Shown here: one piece after another, positions 23,393 through 32,789 of the stretch | How positions within the stretch are numbered: the stretch's first letter is position 1 | Layout: every line of letters begins with the position of its first letter | Source of the DNA: Microbispora sp. H13382 | GTDB taxonomy: Bacteria; Actinomycetota; Actinomycetes; Streptosporangiales; Streptosporangiaceae | Reading direction: 5' to 3' | Length of the DNA stretch: 64,000 nucleotides | NCBI RefSeq assembly: GCF_014161445.1 | Contig: NZ_JABBXA010000012.1 | Span: 1 to 64,000, forward strand | Notes under the pieces: generated by a model | What the model was told of the DNA's origin: nothing | Databases searched by the model: none | The model's input: only the letters and a program-made list of their open reading frames with translations | Made by a program: the position numbers and the translations under genes

Positions 23393-26392
23393 TCAGCCGC
23401 TCGGTGCGGGGCTGGGAGTCGCACTGGCCGGTGGACTCCCACCCGGGCTGGCGCCGGCGCTCGGACTCGTGCTCGGGGCCGGAGACGCCGTCGAGGCGGG
23501 CGTCTCACCCTTCACCTTCGCCAGGTCGTCCAGCGCCTTCTTGAGCGAGGTCTGCGCGTCGCCGTACGCCTTCCAGTCGGGCGGGTTCGCCGACAGCGCC
23601 TTCTGCGAGTCCTCGTACGCCCGCTGGGCCCGGTCGAGCGCCGACGTCAGCGCCGAGACGTTCTCCGGCGGCGTGACCTGGCCGGGCGGCTGGTTCGCCG
23701 TCTGGTCGGGTCTCTGTTCCGGCGGCCTGGCCACCGTGCCGCCGAACACCTGCTCCAGCGCGTCGCTCAGCGTGGCGCCGAAGCCGACCTTCTCGCCGTA
23801 CAGCACGAGCACCCGGCGCAGGGTCGGGTACTTGCCCGAGGTTTCCGCACGCGGCTGGATGTAGACCGGCTCGACGTACAGGAGCCCGCCGCCGAACGGC
23901 AGCGTGAGCAGGTTGCCGTACAGCACGTCGGTGCCGCCGCCGCGCAGCAGGTTCAGCTCGGTCGACACCGTGGTGTTCGACTCGAACAGGTTCTGCGCCT
24001 GTGGCGGACCCTGGATGGCCGTCGTGCTCGGCAGCTGGAGGATCTCCAGTGGCGGGTTCGGCGTGGCGGCCGTCGCGTCGACCGCCATGAACGCCGCCAT
24101 GTTCTGCCGCTGGTTGGGCACGAACGTGGTCGTGAGCGAGAAGCGCTCGGTGTCGCTGCCCGGCATCTTCATCGTCACGTAGTACGGCGGCTGCTTGCTC
24201 TTGCCGGTCGCCGGGTCCTCCGGGACCTTCCAGAAGTCCTGGCCGCTGAAGAACGCGTTGGCGTCGGTGACGTGGTAGGAGGTCAGGATCTCCCGCTGCG
24301 CCTTGAACAGGTCGGCCGGGTAGCGCAGGTGGGCGCGCAGCCCCTGGCTGATCTGCGAGGCCGGCTTGACGACCCCGCCGAAGGCCTTCTGCCAGGTCTT
24401 CAGCACCGGGTCGGACTCGTCCCAGGCGTACAGGGTCACGGTGCCGTCGTAGGCGTCCACGGTGGCCTTGACCGAGTTGCGGATGTAGTTGACCTCGTCC
24501 CTGGGCACCTGCGGCACGCCGAGCCTGCTGCTCTGGACGTCGGTGGTCAGCGACTCCAGGCTCTTGCGCTCCGAGTAGGGGTAGGAGTCGGAGGTCGTGT
24601 ACGCGTCCACGATCCACACGATCCGCCCGTCCACCACGGACGGGTACGGGTCGCGGTCCAGCGTGAGGAACGGCGCGACCTGCTGGATGCGCTGCACCGG
24701 CTCACGGTTGTAGAGAATGCGGGACTCGTCGTTGATGTTCGAGTTGAGCAGCAGGTTGGTCTCGCCGTACTTCACCGCGTAGAGCAGCCGGCGGAAGAAG
24801 TTCCCGACGGAGACGCCGCCCTTGCCCTCGTAGGTGCTGTTGACCTGGCCGGTGTTGTTCGGCTGGTCGGCGCCCGCCTGACCCTGCTGGGGGTAGTCCA
24901 GCTCGATGGGCCTGGCCGAGCCGGGCCCGCCGACGATCGAGTAGTCGGGTGAGTTCTCACCGAAGTAGATGCGGGGCTCGTAGTCGCCGAGGTCCCCGAC
25001 CGGCGGGATGTCGCGCTCGCTGAACTCCGGCAGGCCGCTGCTGTCCACCTTGTTGCCCGGCGCGGCGACGAAGCCGAAGCCGTGCGTGTAGACCAGGTGG
25101 TCGTTGATCCAGTTGCGCTGCCCGTCCGGCGGGCGGCCGATCTCGCGGACCGCCACCACCGTGTCGCGCGGCTTGCCGTCGACGGAGTACCTGTCGATGT
25201 CGAGCTGCTCGGGGAACTGGTAGTAGCCGCGGATCTGCTGCTTCTGCTGGAACGTCGGCGACAGCAGGCTGGGGTCGAGCAGGCGCATGCCGGGGATGGC
25301 CGACGCCTCGGTCTGCAGCACGGAGGCGTCGGCGTCGGTCTTGGCGCTGTACTCCGTGACCTTCGCCGTATCGACTCCGTACGCTTTTCGAGTCGCGTCG
25401 ATGTTGCGCTGGATGTACGCCTGCTCCTTGCTCTGCTGGTTCGGCTTGACCTGGAACTGCTCGACCAGCGAGGGATACACGGTGCCGATCAGGACGGCCG
25501 ACAGCACGAGCAGCCCGAACGCCACGCCGGGGAACATCCCGCCGGGCCGGATGACACCGGCGAAGAAGATCAGCGCGCAGATGAGGGAGATGACCGCGAG
25601 GATCCCCTTGGCCGGGAGCACCGCGTGCACGTCGGTGTACGACGCGCCGAACGTCTTCCCGCGGTCGGAGAAGACCAGGCTGTACCTGTCGAGCCAGTAG
25701 GCCGCGGCCTTGAGCAGGACGAACACGCCGAGCAGCACCGACAGGTGCGCCCTGGCGGCCCGGGTGGCGTGCACCCCACCGGGCGAGGAGATCCGGAACC
25801 CGCCGTACAGGTAGTGCACGACCACGGCCGCGATGATCGACAGGATCACGGCCGTGAACAGGAAGTTCAGCAGCATCCGCAGGAACGGAATCGTGAACAC
25901 GAAGAACGACAGGTCGATGCCGAACTGCGCGTCCTTCTCGTTGAAGGGCGTCCGGTTCACGAACTTCAGCCAGGTCCCCCACTGCCCGGCCGTGGACGAC
26001 CCCGTGAACAGGGCCAGCACGGCCATGCCGACCAGGAAGACCATCCGCCGGTGCGGATCGAGTGCGACCCGGTAGCGGTCGGCGCCCTGCGGCGCCCCGA
26101 ACATGCCCGGCCCGAACATCGGCCGGGTGCGGTGCGCGAGCACCATGTTGCCGCCCACGATGACGATCATCAGGGCGGCGCCCACGACGAACAGCACCAC
26201 CTGGGTGAGCAGCAGCGTGGAGAACACCGAGGAGAAGCTCACCGAGTCGTACCAGAGGTAGTCGGTGTAGATTCCCGAGAAGATCAGCAGTAACACGACG
26301 ATCGCCACGACGGCGATAAGTACGGGTATCAGAAGGCGCGGCCGTCGGGGCAAGCGCACCGCCCGTCCGGCTCCGGGGCTCCGGAAGCTCAA
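23393..26392 (-). CDS. UPF0182 family membrane protein
   Basis: Large membrane protein of 999 aa. The first third holds about seven membrane segments (PRLLIPVLIAVVAIVVLLLI, then SGIYTDYLWYDSVSF, and others). The rest is a long extracytoplasmic domain (VKPNQQSKEQAYIQRNIDAT, DIPPVGDLGDYEPRIYFGE) and a Pro/Ser/Ala-rich tail. Length and motifs match the actinobacterial UPF0182 family (M. tuberculosis Rv3193c), whose function is unknown. It starts at ATG 26392 and lies downstream of the PDZ protease gene in the same order as in mycobacteria. Confidence 0.95.
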   Translation of the reverse strand: MSFRSPGAGRAVRLPRRPRLLIPVLIAVVAIVVLLLIFSGIYTDYLWYDSVSFSSVFSTLLLTQVVLFVVGAALMIVIVGGNMVLAHRTRPMFGPGMFGAPQGADRYRVALDPHRRMVFLVGMAVLALFTGSSTAGQWGTWLKFVNRTPFNEKDAQFGIDLSFFVFTIPFLRMLLNFLFTAVILSIIAAVVVHYLYGGFRISSPGGVHATRAARAHLSVLLGVFVLLKAAAYWLDRYSLVFSDRGKTFGASYTDVHAVLPAKGILAVISLICALIFFAGVIRPGGMFPGVAFGLLVLSAVLIGTVYPSLVEQFQVKPNQQSKEQAYIQRNIDATRKAYGVDTAKVTEYSAKTDADASVLQTEASAIPGMRLLDPSLLSPTFQQKQQIRGYYQFPEQLDIDRYSVDGKPRDTVVAVREIGRPPDGQRNWINDHLVYTHGFGFVAAPGNKVDSSGLPEFSERDIPPVGDLGDYEPRIYFGENSPDYSIVGGPGSARPIELDYPQQGQAGADQPNNTGQVNSTYEGKGGVSVGNFFRRLLYAVKYGETNLLLNSNINDESRILYNREPVQRIQQVAPFLTLDRDPYPSVVDGRIVWIVDAYTTSDSYPYSERKSLESLTTDVQSSRLGVPQVPRDEVNYIRNSVKATVDAYDGTVTLYAWDESDPVLKTWQKAFGGVVKPASQISQGLRAHLRYPADLFKAQREILTSYHVTDANAFFSGQDFWKVPEDPATGKSKQPPYYVTMKMPGSDTERFSLTTTFVPNQRQNMAAFMAVDATAATPNPPLEILQLPSTTAIQGPPQAQNLFESNTTVSTELNLLRGGGTDVLYGNLLTLPFGGGLLYVEPVYIQPRAETSGKYPTLRRVLVLYGEKVGFGATLSDALEQVFGGTVARPPEQRPDQTANQPPGQVTPPENVSALTSALDRAQRAYEDSQKALSANPPDWKAYGDAQTSLKKALDDLAKVKGETPASTASPAPSTSPSAGASPGGSPPASATPSPAPSG

Positions 26393-26565
26393 CGCTCAAC
26401 CCCTTGTCTCGGATTGTGTAGGGCCAGGATTGTCAGAGGGCAACGGTCCGTGCTAGGAAACCTACACTGCGAGGAGCGCGGTCGTGGTAACGGATCTGAT
26501 CGTTATCACGATGCCGCTCACAGCCAAGACCGGCAGGTCACAGGCCACGCGCCCCCCGCGTACGC

Positions 26566-27612
26566 TCAGGCGGCCGGGCAGGAGGGGACCTCGCCCGAGC
26601 GGCCGCGCAGGGAGTCGATCGCCTTGATCGCGCCGTCCAGCGTCTCGACCCGCACCAGGCGCAGCCCGGAGGGCACGGCCTTGACGGCGGCCGCGCAGTT
26701 GCCCGCGGGCGTGAGGAAGACCGTGGCGCCGGCCCGGCGCGCGCCGACCATCTTCTGCTCGATCCCGCCGATCGGGCCGACGTTGCCGGCCGGGTCGATC
26801 GTCCCGGTGCCGGCGATCGACATGCCCCCGGTGAGCGCCCCGGGTGTCAGCTTGTCGTAGATGCCCAGTGAGAACATCAGTCCGGCGCTCGGCCCGCCGA
26901 CCTCGCCGACGCTGATGTCGACCTTGAACGGGAACCGGTAGCTCGCCCGCATCTGCACGCCGACCCTGGCCTTGCCGTCCTTGCCCGCCACCGTGCCGAC
27001 CGGCACCTCGGTCGAGGCGCCGCCTCGCCGCACGGTGAACGTCACCGGCTCTCCCGGCTTGTGGCGTTGCACGGACGCCGCGACGGACCCGAGCTCGCCC
27101 ACCGCGGCGCCGTCCACCGCCGTGATCTCGTCTCCGGGCTTGAGCTTCCCGTCGGCCGGCGTCCCCTTGTCGGTCTGCGCGATCGTGACCACTTTCTCGA
27201 TGGGGATCTTCAGCGCGTTCAGCGCGGCGGCGGTGGCCGACTGCTGCGAGTCGGTCATCTCCTGGACGTTCTGCTCCTCGACCTGCTCGGCCGAGGTCGA
27301 CTTCGGGAACAGCGTCTCCTCCGGCACCACGGCGATCGTCGGGTCGAGCCAGCCGCGCAGCGCGGTGATCAGGTCGAGACGGTTGTCCGGCCCGCCCTGG
27401 TAGGCCACGGTGACCAGGCTCAGCCTGCCCTGTGTGGGGTAGGTCTCGCGGCCCGAGATCGCGATGACCGGTTTGCCCTTGACGTCCCCGATCGTGTTCT
27501 CGGTGGGGCCCGGGCTCAGCACGACGTACGGCACGGGGAGCATGGCGCCGATCACGGCCAACGCGAGCGCGAGGAAACCCGCGACCAGAAGGGTCAGAGC
27601 GCGTCGGGACAT
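26566..27612 (-). CDS. Membrane-anchored PDZ/Lon-type serine protease (YlbL-like)
   Basis: Protein of 348 aa with one N-terminal membrane anchor (residues about 6-30), a PDZ domain in the middle (GDEITAVDGAAVGELGSV) and a C-terminal Lon-type proteolytic domain. The Lon domain has the nucleophile in GGPSAGLMFSLGIYDKL and the second catalytic residue, Lys, in PIGGIEQKMVGARRAG. YlbL-type proteins cleave membrane-associated substrates on the outer side of the membrane. It is the orthologue of the Rv3194c position in the conserved order, upstream of UPF0182. ATG 27612 gives the usual family length. Confidence 0.92.
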   Translation of the reverse strand: MSRRALTLLVAGFLALALAVIGAMLPVPYVVLSPGPTENTIGDVKGKPVIAISGRETYPTQGRLSLVTVAYQGGPDNRLDLITALRGWLDPTIAVVPEETLFPKSTSAEQVEEQNVQEMTDSQQSATAAALNALKIPIEKVVTIAQTDKGTPADGKLKPGDEITAVDGAAVGELGSVAASVQRHKPGEPVTFTVRRGGASTEVPVGTVAGKDGKARVGVQMRASYRFPFKVDISVGEVGGPSAGLMFSLGIYDKLTPGALTGGMSIAGTGTIDPAGNVGPIGGIEQKMVGARRAGATVFLTPAGNCAAAVKAVPSGLRLVRVETLDGAIKAIDSLRGRSGEVPSCPAA

Positions 27613-27640
27613 GGACGAACTCTATGCGTTCCGCGTCGCG

Positions 27641-28066
27641 CTAATCGCAGGCGCCGACCCACTCGGCGCCCCCGTCGGCGAACACCTGGTGCTTCCAGAT
27701 GGGCACCTCGTGCTTGAGGTCGTCGATCAGTCTGCGGCAGGCCTCGAACGCCTCGCCGCGGTGCGGGCAGGCGGCCGCCACGACGACGGCGATCTCCCCC
27801 AGGCGCAGGTCGCCCACCCGGTGGACGGCCGCCAGCGCCGTCACCCGGTGGTCGGCCGCCACCTTCTCCGCGACCCTGCGCAACTGCTCCTCGGCGGACG
27901 GGTGCGCCGAATACGACAGGAGCGTCACCGGCCTGCCGCCGTCCTGCTCGCGCACCGTGCCGACGAACACCGCCGTGCCTCCCGCCGCGTGGTCCTCCAC
28001 CGCGCCCAGCACCTCGTCCACGGACAGCGGGGTGTCGCGAATGCCCAGCAATCGGATGACGTCCAC
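27641..28066 (-). CDS. moaE: Molybdopterin synthase catalytic subunit MoaE
   Basis: Protein of 141 aa that transfers sulfur from thiocarboxylated MoaD to precursor Z to form molybdopterin. Family motifs are GGTAVFVGTVRE, LSYSAHPSAEEQL, VHRVGDLRLGEIAVVVAAAC with HRGEAFEACR, and VPIWKHQVFADGGAEWVG, which holds the catalytic Lys. The usual E after WK is H here (KHQ), a variant seen in actinobacteria. moaD is not in the window, so the partner must be elsewhere. Confidence 0.93.
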   Translation of the reverse strand: MDVIRLLGIRDTPLSVDEVLGAVEDHAAGGTAVFVGTVREQDGGRPVTLLSYSAHPSAEEQLRRVAEKVAADHRVTALAAVHRVGDLRLGEIAVVVAAACPHRGEAFEACRRLIDDLKHEVPIWKHQVFADGGAEWVGACD

Positions 28067-28091
28067 GGTCCGAGGTTAGTGCCTGAGCAGG

Positions 28092-28137
28092 ATCAGATGC
28101 GGCGCAGTCAGGTGCGGCGCAGTCAGGTGCGGCGCTT
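28092..28137. repeat. Three 15-bp tandem repeats around the SDR stop codon
   Basis: Three copies of TCAGRTGCGGCGCAG or a close variant lie head to tail. On the minus strand each carries the CACCTGA or CATCTGA that ends the SDR gene, so the stop context is triplicated. It looks like a local replication slippage product. Confidence 0.6.
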
Positions 28138-29193
28138 GCGGCGAGCGGCGCGGACGATCGCGGCCGTGCCTATCACCGCGACGGTCGCGCCCGCGGCGGT
28201 GATCGTGGCCTCCTTGCCCGACAGGCGGCGGCCGACGACGGCGTGCCTGCCCGCGGACAGTTCGAGCAGTTCACGCAGGACCGCCTCGTTGGTCCAGGCC
28301 GCCTTCCAGCCCGCCTCCCGCAGCGCCACGCCGTCGACCACCCAGGGATAGACGACGTAGTGGAGGTCGGTCGCGGCGGTCGGCGTGATGCCGAGCCGGT
28401 GCAGCCGCTGCGCGGTGCCGAACGTCACACCCGCGGGCAGCTCGAACCGCTTCAGGCCGGAGATCTCCTCCACCTGCTCCATCTCCAGCCAGCCCTCCGA
28501 GCCGACCGCCACGACCCCGCCGACCCTGCCCAGGGCGGCGGCCTCCAGCGCGGAGACCAGGTCGTCGACGTGGCAGAACTGCCAGCGCGGCAGGCAGCCC
28601 TTCACCACCAGCAGCCGGGGCGCCTCGAAGTGGCGGGTGATGACCGTGTCGACGCCCGGCCCGACCAGGGCGGCGGGCCGAAGCACGGTCACCTCCAGGC
28701 CCGGGTGCGCCCGCAGCGACCGCCGTACCAGCGCCTCGATCTCCAGGTGGTCGCCCACCAGGCCGGTGTCGGGCTCGGCCGCGACCGGGGCGTCCTCGGG
28801 CAGGGGCACCGGGTTGTCGGCGGCGGCGCCGTACACCATGGCGCTCGTCACGAGCACGACCCGCCGCACCCGGGCCGCGGCGCAGGCCGTGAGCACGGTC
28901 TGGGCGGCGCGCAGGTTGTAGCGGCGGCGCTCGGCGGGATCGGTGTCGAGCGACTCGTCCGTGCCGAGATGCACCAGGACGTCCACATCGGAGATCCGGT
29001 TCGCCAAGAGCGGATCACGAATGTCGAGGACCCGCCAGGTGACGTCCGGGACGTCGCCGCGTTGTTCGTCGATGGCCACCACACGGCGGAAATCCGCAGA
29101 CGAGGCCACCTTCGCGAGGAACGCCCGGCCGAGACCGGAGGCGGCGCCGGTGACGGCGACGACGGGGGGACGCAGGCGTTTCGAGGTAGGCAC
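28123..29193 (-). CDS. NAD-dependent epimerase/dehydratase (SDR) family protein with membrane tail
   Basis: Extended-SDR protein of 356 aa. A Rossmann motif (VVAVTGAASGLGRAFLAKVA) lies near the start, DVLVHLGTDES and LVTSAMVYGAA (Ser of the active site, with a YG variant) follow, and the last 30 residues form a hydrophobic segment and basic end (ATVAVIGTAAIVRAARRKRR). The classical YxxxK dyad is replaced by a GDHLEIEAL stretch, so it may not be a typical oxidoreductase. GTG 29193 lies after GAGGACCTC; longer frames run into the neighbouring intergenic region. It is divergent from the zincin gene, as in related actinobacteria. The substrate is unknown. Confidence 0.85.
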   Translation of the reverse strand: MPTSKRLRPPVVAVTGAASGLGRAFLAKVASSADFRRVVAIDEQRGDVPDVTWRVLDIRDPLLANRISDVDVLVHLGTDESLDTDPAERRRYNLRAAQTVLTACAAARVRRVVLVTSAMVYGAAADNPVPLPEDAPVAAEPDTGLVGDHLEIEALVRRSLRAHPGLEVTVLRPAALVGPGVDTVITRHFEAPRLLVVKGCLPRWQFCHVDDLVSALEAAALGRVGGVVAVGSEGWLEMEQVEEISGLKRFELPAGVTFGTAQRLHRLGITPTAATDLHYVVYPWVVDGVALREAGWKAAWTNEAVLRELLELSAGRHAVVGRRLSGKEATITAAGATVAVIGTAAIVRAARRKRRT

Positions 29194-29275
29194 GAGGTCC
29201 TCACTTTGCACTGATCCGCCCCACGGCGGATAACGTGGCGGATGTGGACTCCTCCATCCTGCACGAGGTGGCGCG

Positions 29276-30556
29276 GTGACTGACCTGCCAGGTCGCGAAA
29301 ACGACCCCAACGACAATCCGTTCGCCATGTTCGGCAGCCCGGAGCAGATCGCCGCGGCCATGCGGCAGTTCGCCGACATGCTGTCCGCCTCCCCGGAGGC
29401 CGGGCCCGTCAACTGGGACATGGCGAAGAACATCGCACGGCACGCCGTGGTCGCCGAGGGCGATCCGAGCGTCATGGAGGGCGAGCGACGCCAGATCGTC
29501 GAGGCCCTCAACCTGGCCGACCTGTGGCTCAACGAGGTGACCACGCTGCCGAGCGGCGTGAGCGTCCCGCAGGCCTGGAGCCGGTCGGAGTGGATCGAGA
29601 AGACGATCCCGGTCTGGAAGCAGCTGTGCGATCCCGTCGCCGCCCAGATGGTGGAGACGATGGGCGGCACGCTCGGCGGGGCGGGCCTGCCCCCCGAGGC
29701 ACAGGCCATGGCCGGGCCGCTCATGGGCATGCTCAGGCAGATGGGCAGCATGATGGTCGGCCAGCAGATCGGCCAGGCCCTCGGCTCGCTCGCCCGCGAG
29801 GTGGTCGGCTCCTCCGACATCGGCCTGCCCCTGTCCGACACCGCCGCCCTGCTGCCCGGGGGCGTCGCCGCCTTCAGCAGCGGCCTGGAGACGCCCTCGG
29901 ACGAGATCCGGCTCTACCTGGCGCTGCGCGAGGCGGCGCACCACCGGCTCTTCCAGCACGTCCCGTGGCTGCGGGCGCACCTGCTCGGCACGGTCGAGGA
30001 GTACGCCCAGGGCATCACGGTGGACGTGTCCGCCCTGCAGGACAAGCTGCAGGGGCTCGACCTCAGCGACCCGGAGCGGATCCAGGAGGTCCTGGGGGGC
30101 GGCGAGCTGCTCAAGCCCGAGGAGACCGAGCGGCAGAAGGCCGCGCTCACCCGCCTGGAGACCGCGCTCGCGCTGGTCGAGGGCTGGGTGGCCACGGTGG
30201 TCGACGCCGCCGCCCAGGGCAAGCTCCCGTCCGCCGTGGCCCTGGCCGAGACGCTACGGCGCCGCCGTGCCACGGGTGGCCCGGCCGAGCGGACCTTCGC
30301 CACGCTGGTGGGCCTCGAGCTGCGCCCGAGACGGCTGCGTGAGGCGGCAGCCCTGTGGAAGGCCCTGGGCGACGAGCGCGGGATCGAGGGCCGGGACGCC
30401 GTCTGGGGTCACCCCGACCTGATGCCGACGGCGGACGACCTGGACAACCCCGAGTCGTTCGTGAAGGGCGAGGCCGAGTTCGACCTGTCCGCCTTGGACG
30501 AGCCCGGAGAGCCCGGGGAGCCCGGAGAGCGGGGCCCGGAGGAGACCGGCAAGTAG
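29276..30556 (+). CDS. Zinc-dependent metalloprotease-like hydrolase (DUF2342, zincin_2)
   Basis: Protein of 426 aa of the actinobacterial DUF2342/coenzyme F420-linked zincin family (Rv3195 position). The putative metal motif is LREAAHHRLFQHVPWL at about residue 221, where the family shows a modified HExxH. Met/Gly-rich helices precede it (GPLMGMLRQMGSMMVGQQIG). The C-terminus is acidic with a short GEPGEPGE repeat. It starts at GTG 29276. There is no signal peptide, so it should be cytoplasmic. Its function is not established. Confidence 0.9.
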   Translation: MTDLPGRENDPNDNPFAMFGSPEQIAAAMRQFADMLSASPEAGPVNWDMAKNIARHAVVAEGDPSVMEGERRQIVEALNLADLWLNEVTTLPSGVSVPQAWSRSEWIEKTIPVWKQLCDPVAAQMVETMGGTLGGAGLPPEAQAMAGPLMGMLRQMGSMMVGQQIGQALGSLAREVVGSSDIGLPLSDTAALLPGGVAAFSSGLETPSDEIRLYLALREAAHHRLFQHVPWLRAHLLGTVEEYAQGITVDVSALQDKLQGLDLSDPERIQEVLGGGELLKPEETERQKAALTRLETALALVEGWVATVVDAAAQGKLPSAVALAETLRRRRATGGPAERTFATLVGLELRPRRLREAAALWKALGDERGIEGRDAVWGHPDLMPTADDLDNPESFVKGEAEFDLSALDEPGEPGEPGERGPEETGK

Positions 30557-30586
30557 GAGTCCGCCGGCTGTCGGTAGGCTGCGCCG

Positions 30587-31129
30587 GTGAGCCTGCACCG
30601 TGACGCGCACGCCGTACTGGCCGGATGGGTCGCGCCCACCCCCGAGGAGGAGGGGCTCCGCGAGGAGTTCCTGAGGCACCTGCGCGACCACGACGACGCG
30701 ATGTGGCGCGAGTGCGCTCCCGGCCACCTCACGGCGACGACGGCCGTGCTGTCGCACGACGGCGAACGGGTGCTGCTGACCCTGCACCCCAAGGCCGGGA
30801 TGTGGCTGCCGATGGGCGGGCACTGCGAGAGGTCCGACACCACGCTCGCGCAGGTCGCCCTGCGCGAGGCCACCGAGGAGTCGGGCATCCCCGGGCTGGT
30901 CCTGCTGGACGGGCCGCTCGCCCTCGACCGGCACAAGGTCTGGTGCCACCCGCCGCACAGCTGGCATCTCGACGTCGAGTACGGCGCGGTCGCGCCGCCG
31001 GGGGCCGAGGCGGTGATCAGCGAGGAGTCCCTCGACCTGCGCTGGTTCCCGGTGGAGGAGATTCCGGAGCTGAGCGACGAGGCCACCCGGCGCCTGGCCC
31101 GCCGCGCCCGGTCCCTGTGCCGCGCCTGA
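30587..31129 (+). CDS. NUDIX hydrolase
   Basis: Protein of 180 aa with a Nudix box (GGHCERSDTTLAQVALREAT, then EESGI). The position normally occupied by Glu before the second helix is Asp (ERSD), while the metal-binding REATEES core is kept. It should hydrolyse a nucleoside diphosphate linked to another group; no substrate motif is visible. It starts at GTG 30587, 30 bases past the zincin stop, so it probably shares that transcript. Confidence 0.9.
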   Translation: MSLHRDAHAVLAGWVAPTPEEEGLREEFLRHLRDHDDAMWRECAPGHLTATTAVLSHDGERVLLTLHPKAGMWLPMGGHCERSDTTLAQVALREATEESGIPGLVLLDGPLALDRHKVWCHPPHSWHLDVEYGAVAPPGAEAVISEESLDLRWFPVEEIPELSDEATRRLARRARSLCRA

Positions 31130-31195
31130 CTTCTGCACCGTTCGTGCACGTCTCCCTCACACCGCGTCGCACAACCGGTGGCTAGGGTCACCCCC

Positions 31196-32194
31196 ATGAC
31201 GAAGCTGGACGTGGGCGGCGAGATCGTCTCTCCCCCGCGCCGCGGGCTGCGGGTCTCCCCGCGCCTGGCGTGGGTCGCGGCGGCGCCGTTCGCGCTCTGG
31301 GCCGCGGCCCGGCTCGCCGGCGTCGATCGCATCGGGGGAGCCGCCGTCGCGCTGATGACGGGCACACCGCACGTCGCGGCCGCGTCGCTCGCGGCGGTCC
31401 TGGTCGCGCTGGCCGCCCGCCGCCCGGCCGTGATCGCGGTGGCGGTGGCGTCGTCGGTCCTGCTGGCGGCCGTGGTCCTGCCCCGCGCGGCCGAAACGGC
31501 CCCCACGGCCACCGGGCCGTCGCTGCGGATCCTCACGGTCAACCTCTTCTTCGGCAGCGGCGACGCCGCGACCGTGGTGGACCTCGTACGCGGGCTCGAA
31601 CCGGACGTGCTCACCACCCAGGAGCTCACTCCCGAGGCCGTCGGGGCGCTGGACGCGGCGGGCCTGGGGAGGCTCCTGCCGTACCGGCACCTGGAGGACG
31701 GGCCCGGGCCCTCGGGCAGCGGGATATACGCGCGCCATCCCCTGACGAAGGCGCCCGGCTTCGCGCCCGAGGGCGGTCACAACATGCCGAGGGCTCGCCT
31801 CGCCCTGCCGTCCGGGCCGCCTGTGGAGATCGTCGACGTGCACACGCTCGCGCCGCTGAGCAATGGTGACGTCGCCCAGTGGACCGCCGAGCTGGCGGCG
31901 CTCCCGGCCGCTTCCCCCGGCGTCGTACGCGTCCTGGCCGGTGACTTCAACGCGAGCCTCGACCACTCGGCCCTGCGCGCGGTGCTCGGGCGGGGTTACG
32001 CGGACGCGGCCGACGCGACCGGCGACGGCCTGACCACCACCTGGCCGGCGAACCGGCGGTACCCGCCGTTGATCACGATCGACCATGTGATGTACGACCG
32101 GAGGGCGTCGGCCGTGCGGACCGGGGTCCACACAGTCCCGGGCAGCGACCACCGGGCGTTGTTCGCCGAGCTTCGCCTGCCCGGACGCCTGTGA
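31196..32194 (+). CDS. Endonuclease/exonuclease/phosphatase family protein with N-terminal membrane region
   Basis: Protein of 332 aa. Three hydrophobic segments occupy about the first 110 residues. The EEP (DNase I-like) domain follows, with ILTVNLFFGSG, the metal ligand in TTQELTPEA, the GDFNASLDHSALR motif and the final SDHRALFAEL. The catalytic domain should face outside the cell and hydrolyse a phosphodiester or phosphoester, perhaps of a lipid or nucleotide. ATG 31196 is used, with AGGG nine bases upstream; a GTG 18 bases earlier is possible. Confidence 0.88.
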   Translation: MTKLDVGGEIVSPPRRGLRVSPRLAWVAAAPFALWAAARLAGVDRIGGAAVALMTGTPHVAAASLAAVLVALAARRPAVIAVAVASSVLLAAVVLPRAAETAPTATGPSLRILTVNLFFGSGDAATVVDLVRGLEPDVLTTQELTPEAVGALDAAGLGRLLPYRHLEDGPGPSGSGIYARHPLTKAPGFAPEGGHNMPRARLALPSGPPVEIVDVHTLAPLSNGDVAQWTAELAALPAASPGVVRVLAGDFNASLDHSALRAVLGRGYADAADATGDGLTTTWPANRRYPPLITIDHVMYDRRASAVRTGVHTVPGSDHRALFAELRLPGRL

Positions 32195-32210
32195 CCCCTA
32201 CGAGCAGGAC

Positions 32211-32789
32211 TCAGGTCAGCAGGGCCCGGGTGTTGTCCCAGCCTTCGAGGCCGGGGTCGAGGCGGGCCACGTCCTGCGGCTTCCTGAGCCGGTGCCAGCC
32301 GGGACCCGTGGCGACCATGCGGGGACCGGGCGCCCTGCGGCGCATCGCCGCGACGACGTCGGGCTCGTCGAGATCCGGCGCGGCCCAGCCGGAGACCGGC
32401 AGCCGCGCCGCCACGGCGACCGCGCCGCCGCCCTCCGCCGGGCAGACCGCGAGGTGCGCCCGGCCGAGTTCCCGGAAGAGCTTCCCGATCAGCAGGGGCG
32501 GCAGGTCGGGGGCGTCGGCACCGACGACCACCGCCTCCTCCCCCGGTGGAAGCGCCGCGAACGCTTCGGCGGGAGAGGCGATGGGCAGGACGGGCGTGCC
32601 CGGCCAGGCGATGTCCTCGAGCCCCGGCACTCCGGCCGACAGGATCACCGGCCGCACCAGTTCGAGCCCGGCGACCATCTCGTAGGTGTCCTCGGCGATC
32701 GCCGTCAGGAACGCGGCCGGATCGACGCCGGGCGGAGCCGCGTCCGCCATGCCCGGCGTGACCAGCACCGCGGCGATCCGGGTCAACAC
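32211..32789 (-). CDS. DUF2064 / glycosyltransferase-A-like protein
   Basis: Protein of 192 aa. The region VVVGADAPDLPPLLIGKLFR, followed by CPAEGGGAVAVAARLPV, matches DUF2064 proteins, which adopt a nucleotide-sugar transferase (GT-A) fold. The N-terminal GG-type nucleotide loop of active GT-A enzymes is not obvious, so it may be non-catalytic. GTG 32789 overlaps the stop of the metallopeptidase gene upstream, so the two are co-translated. Longer upstream frames are shadows of that gene. Confidence 0.75.
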   Translation of the reverse strand: MLTRIAAVLVTPGMADAAPPGVDPAAFLTAIAEDTYEMVAGLELVRPVILSAGVPGLEDIAWPGTPVLPIASPAEAFAALPPGEEAVVVGADAPDLPPLLIGKLFRELGRAHLAVCPAEGGGAVAVAARLPVSGWAAPDLDEPDVVAAMRRRAPGPRMVATGPGWHRLRKPQDVARLDPGLEGWDNTRALLT

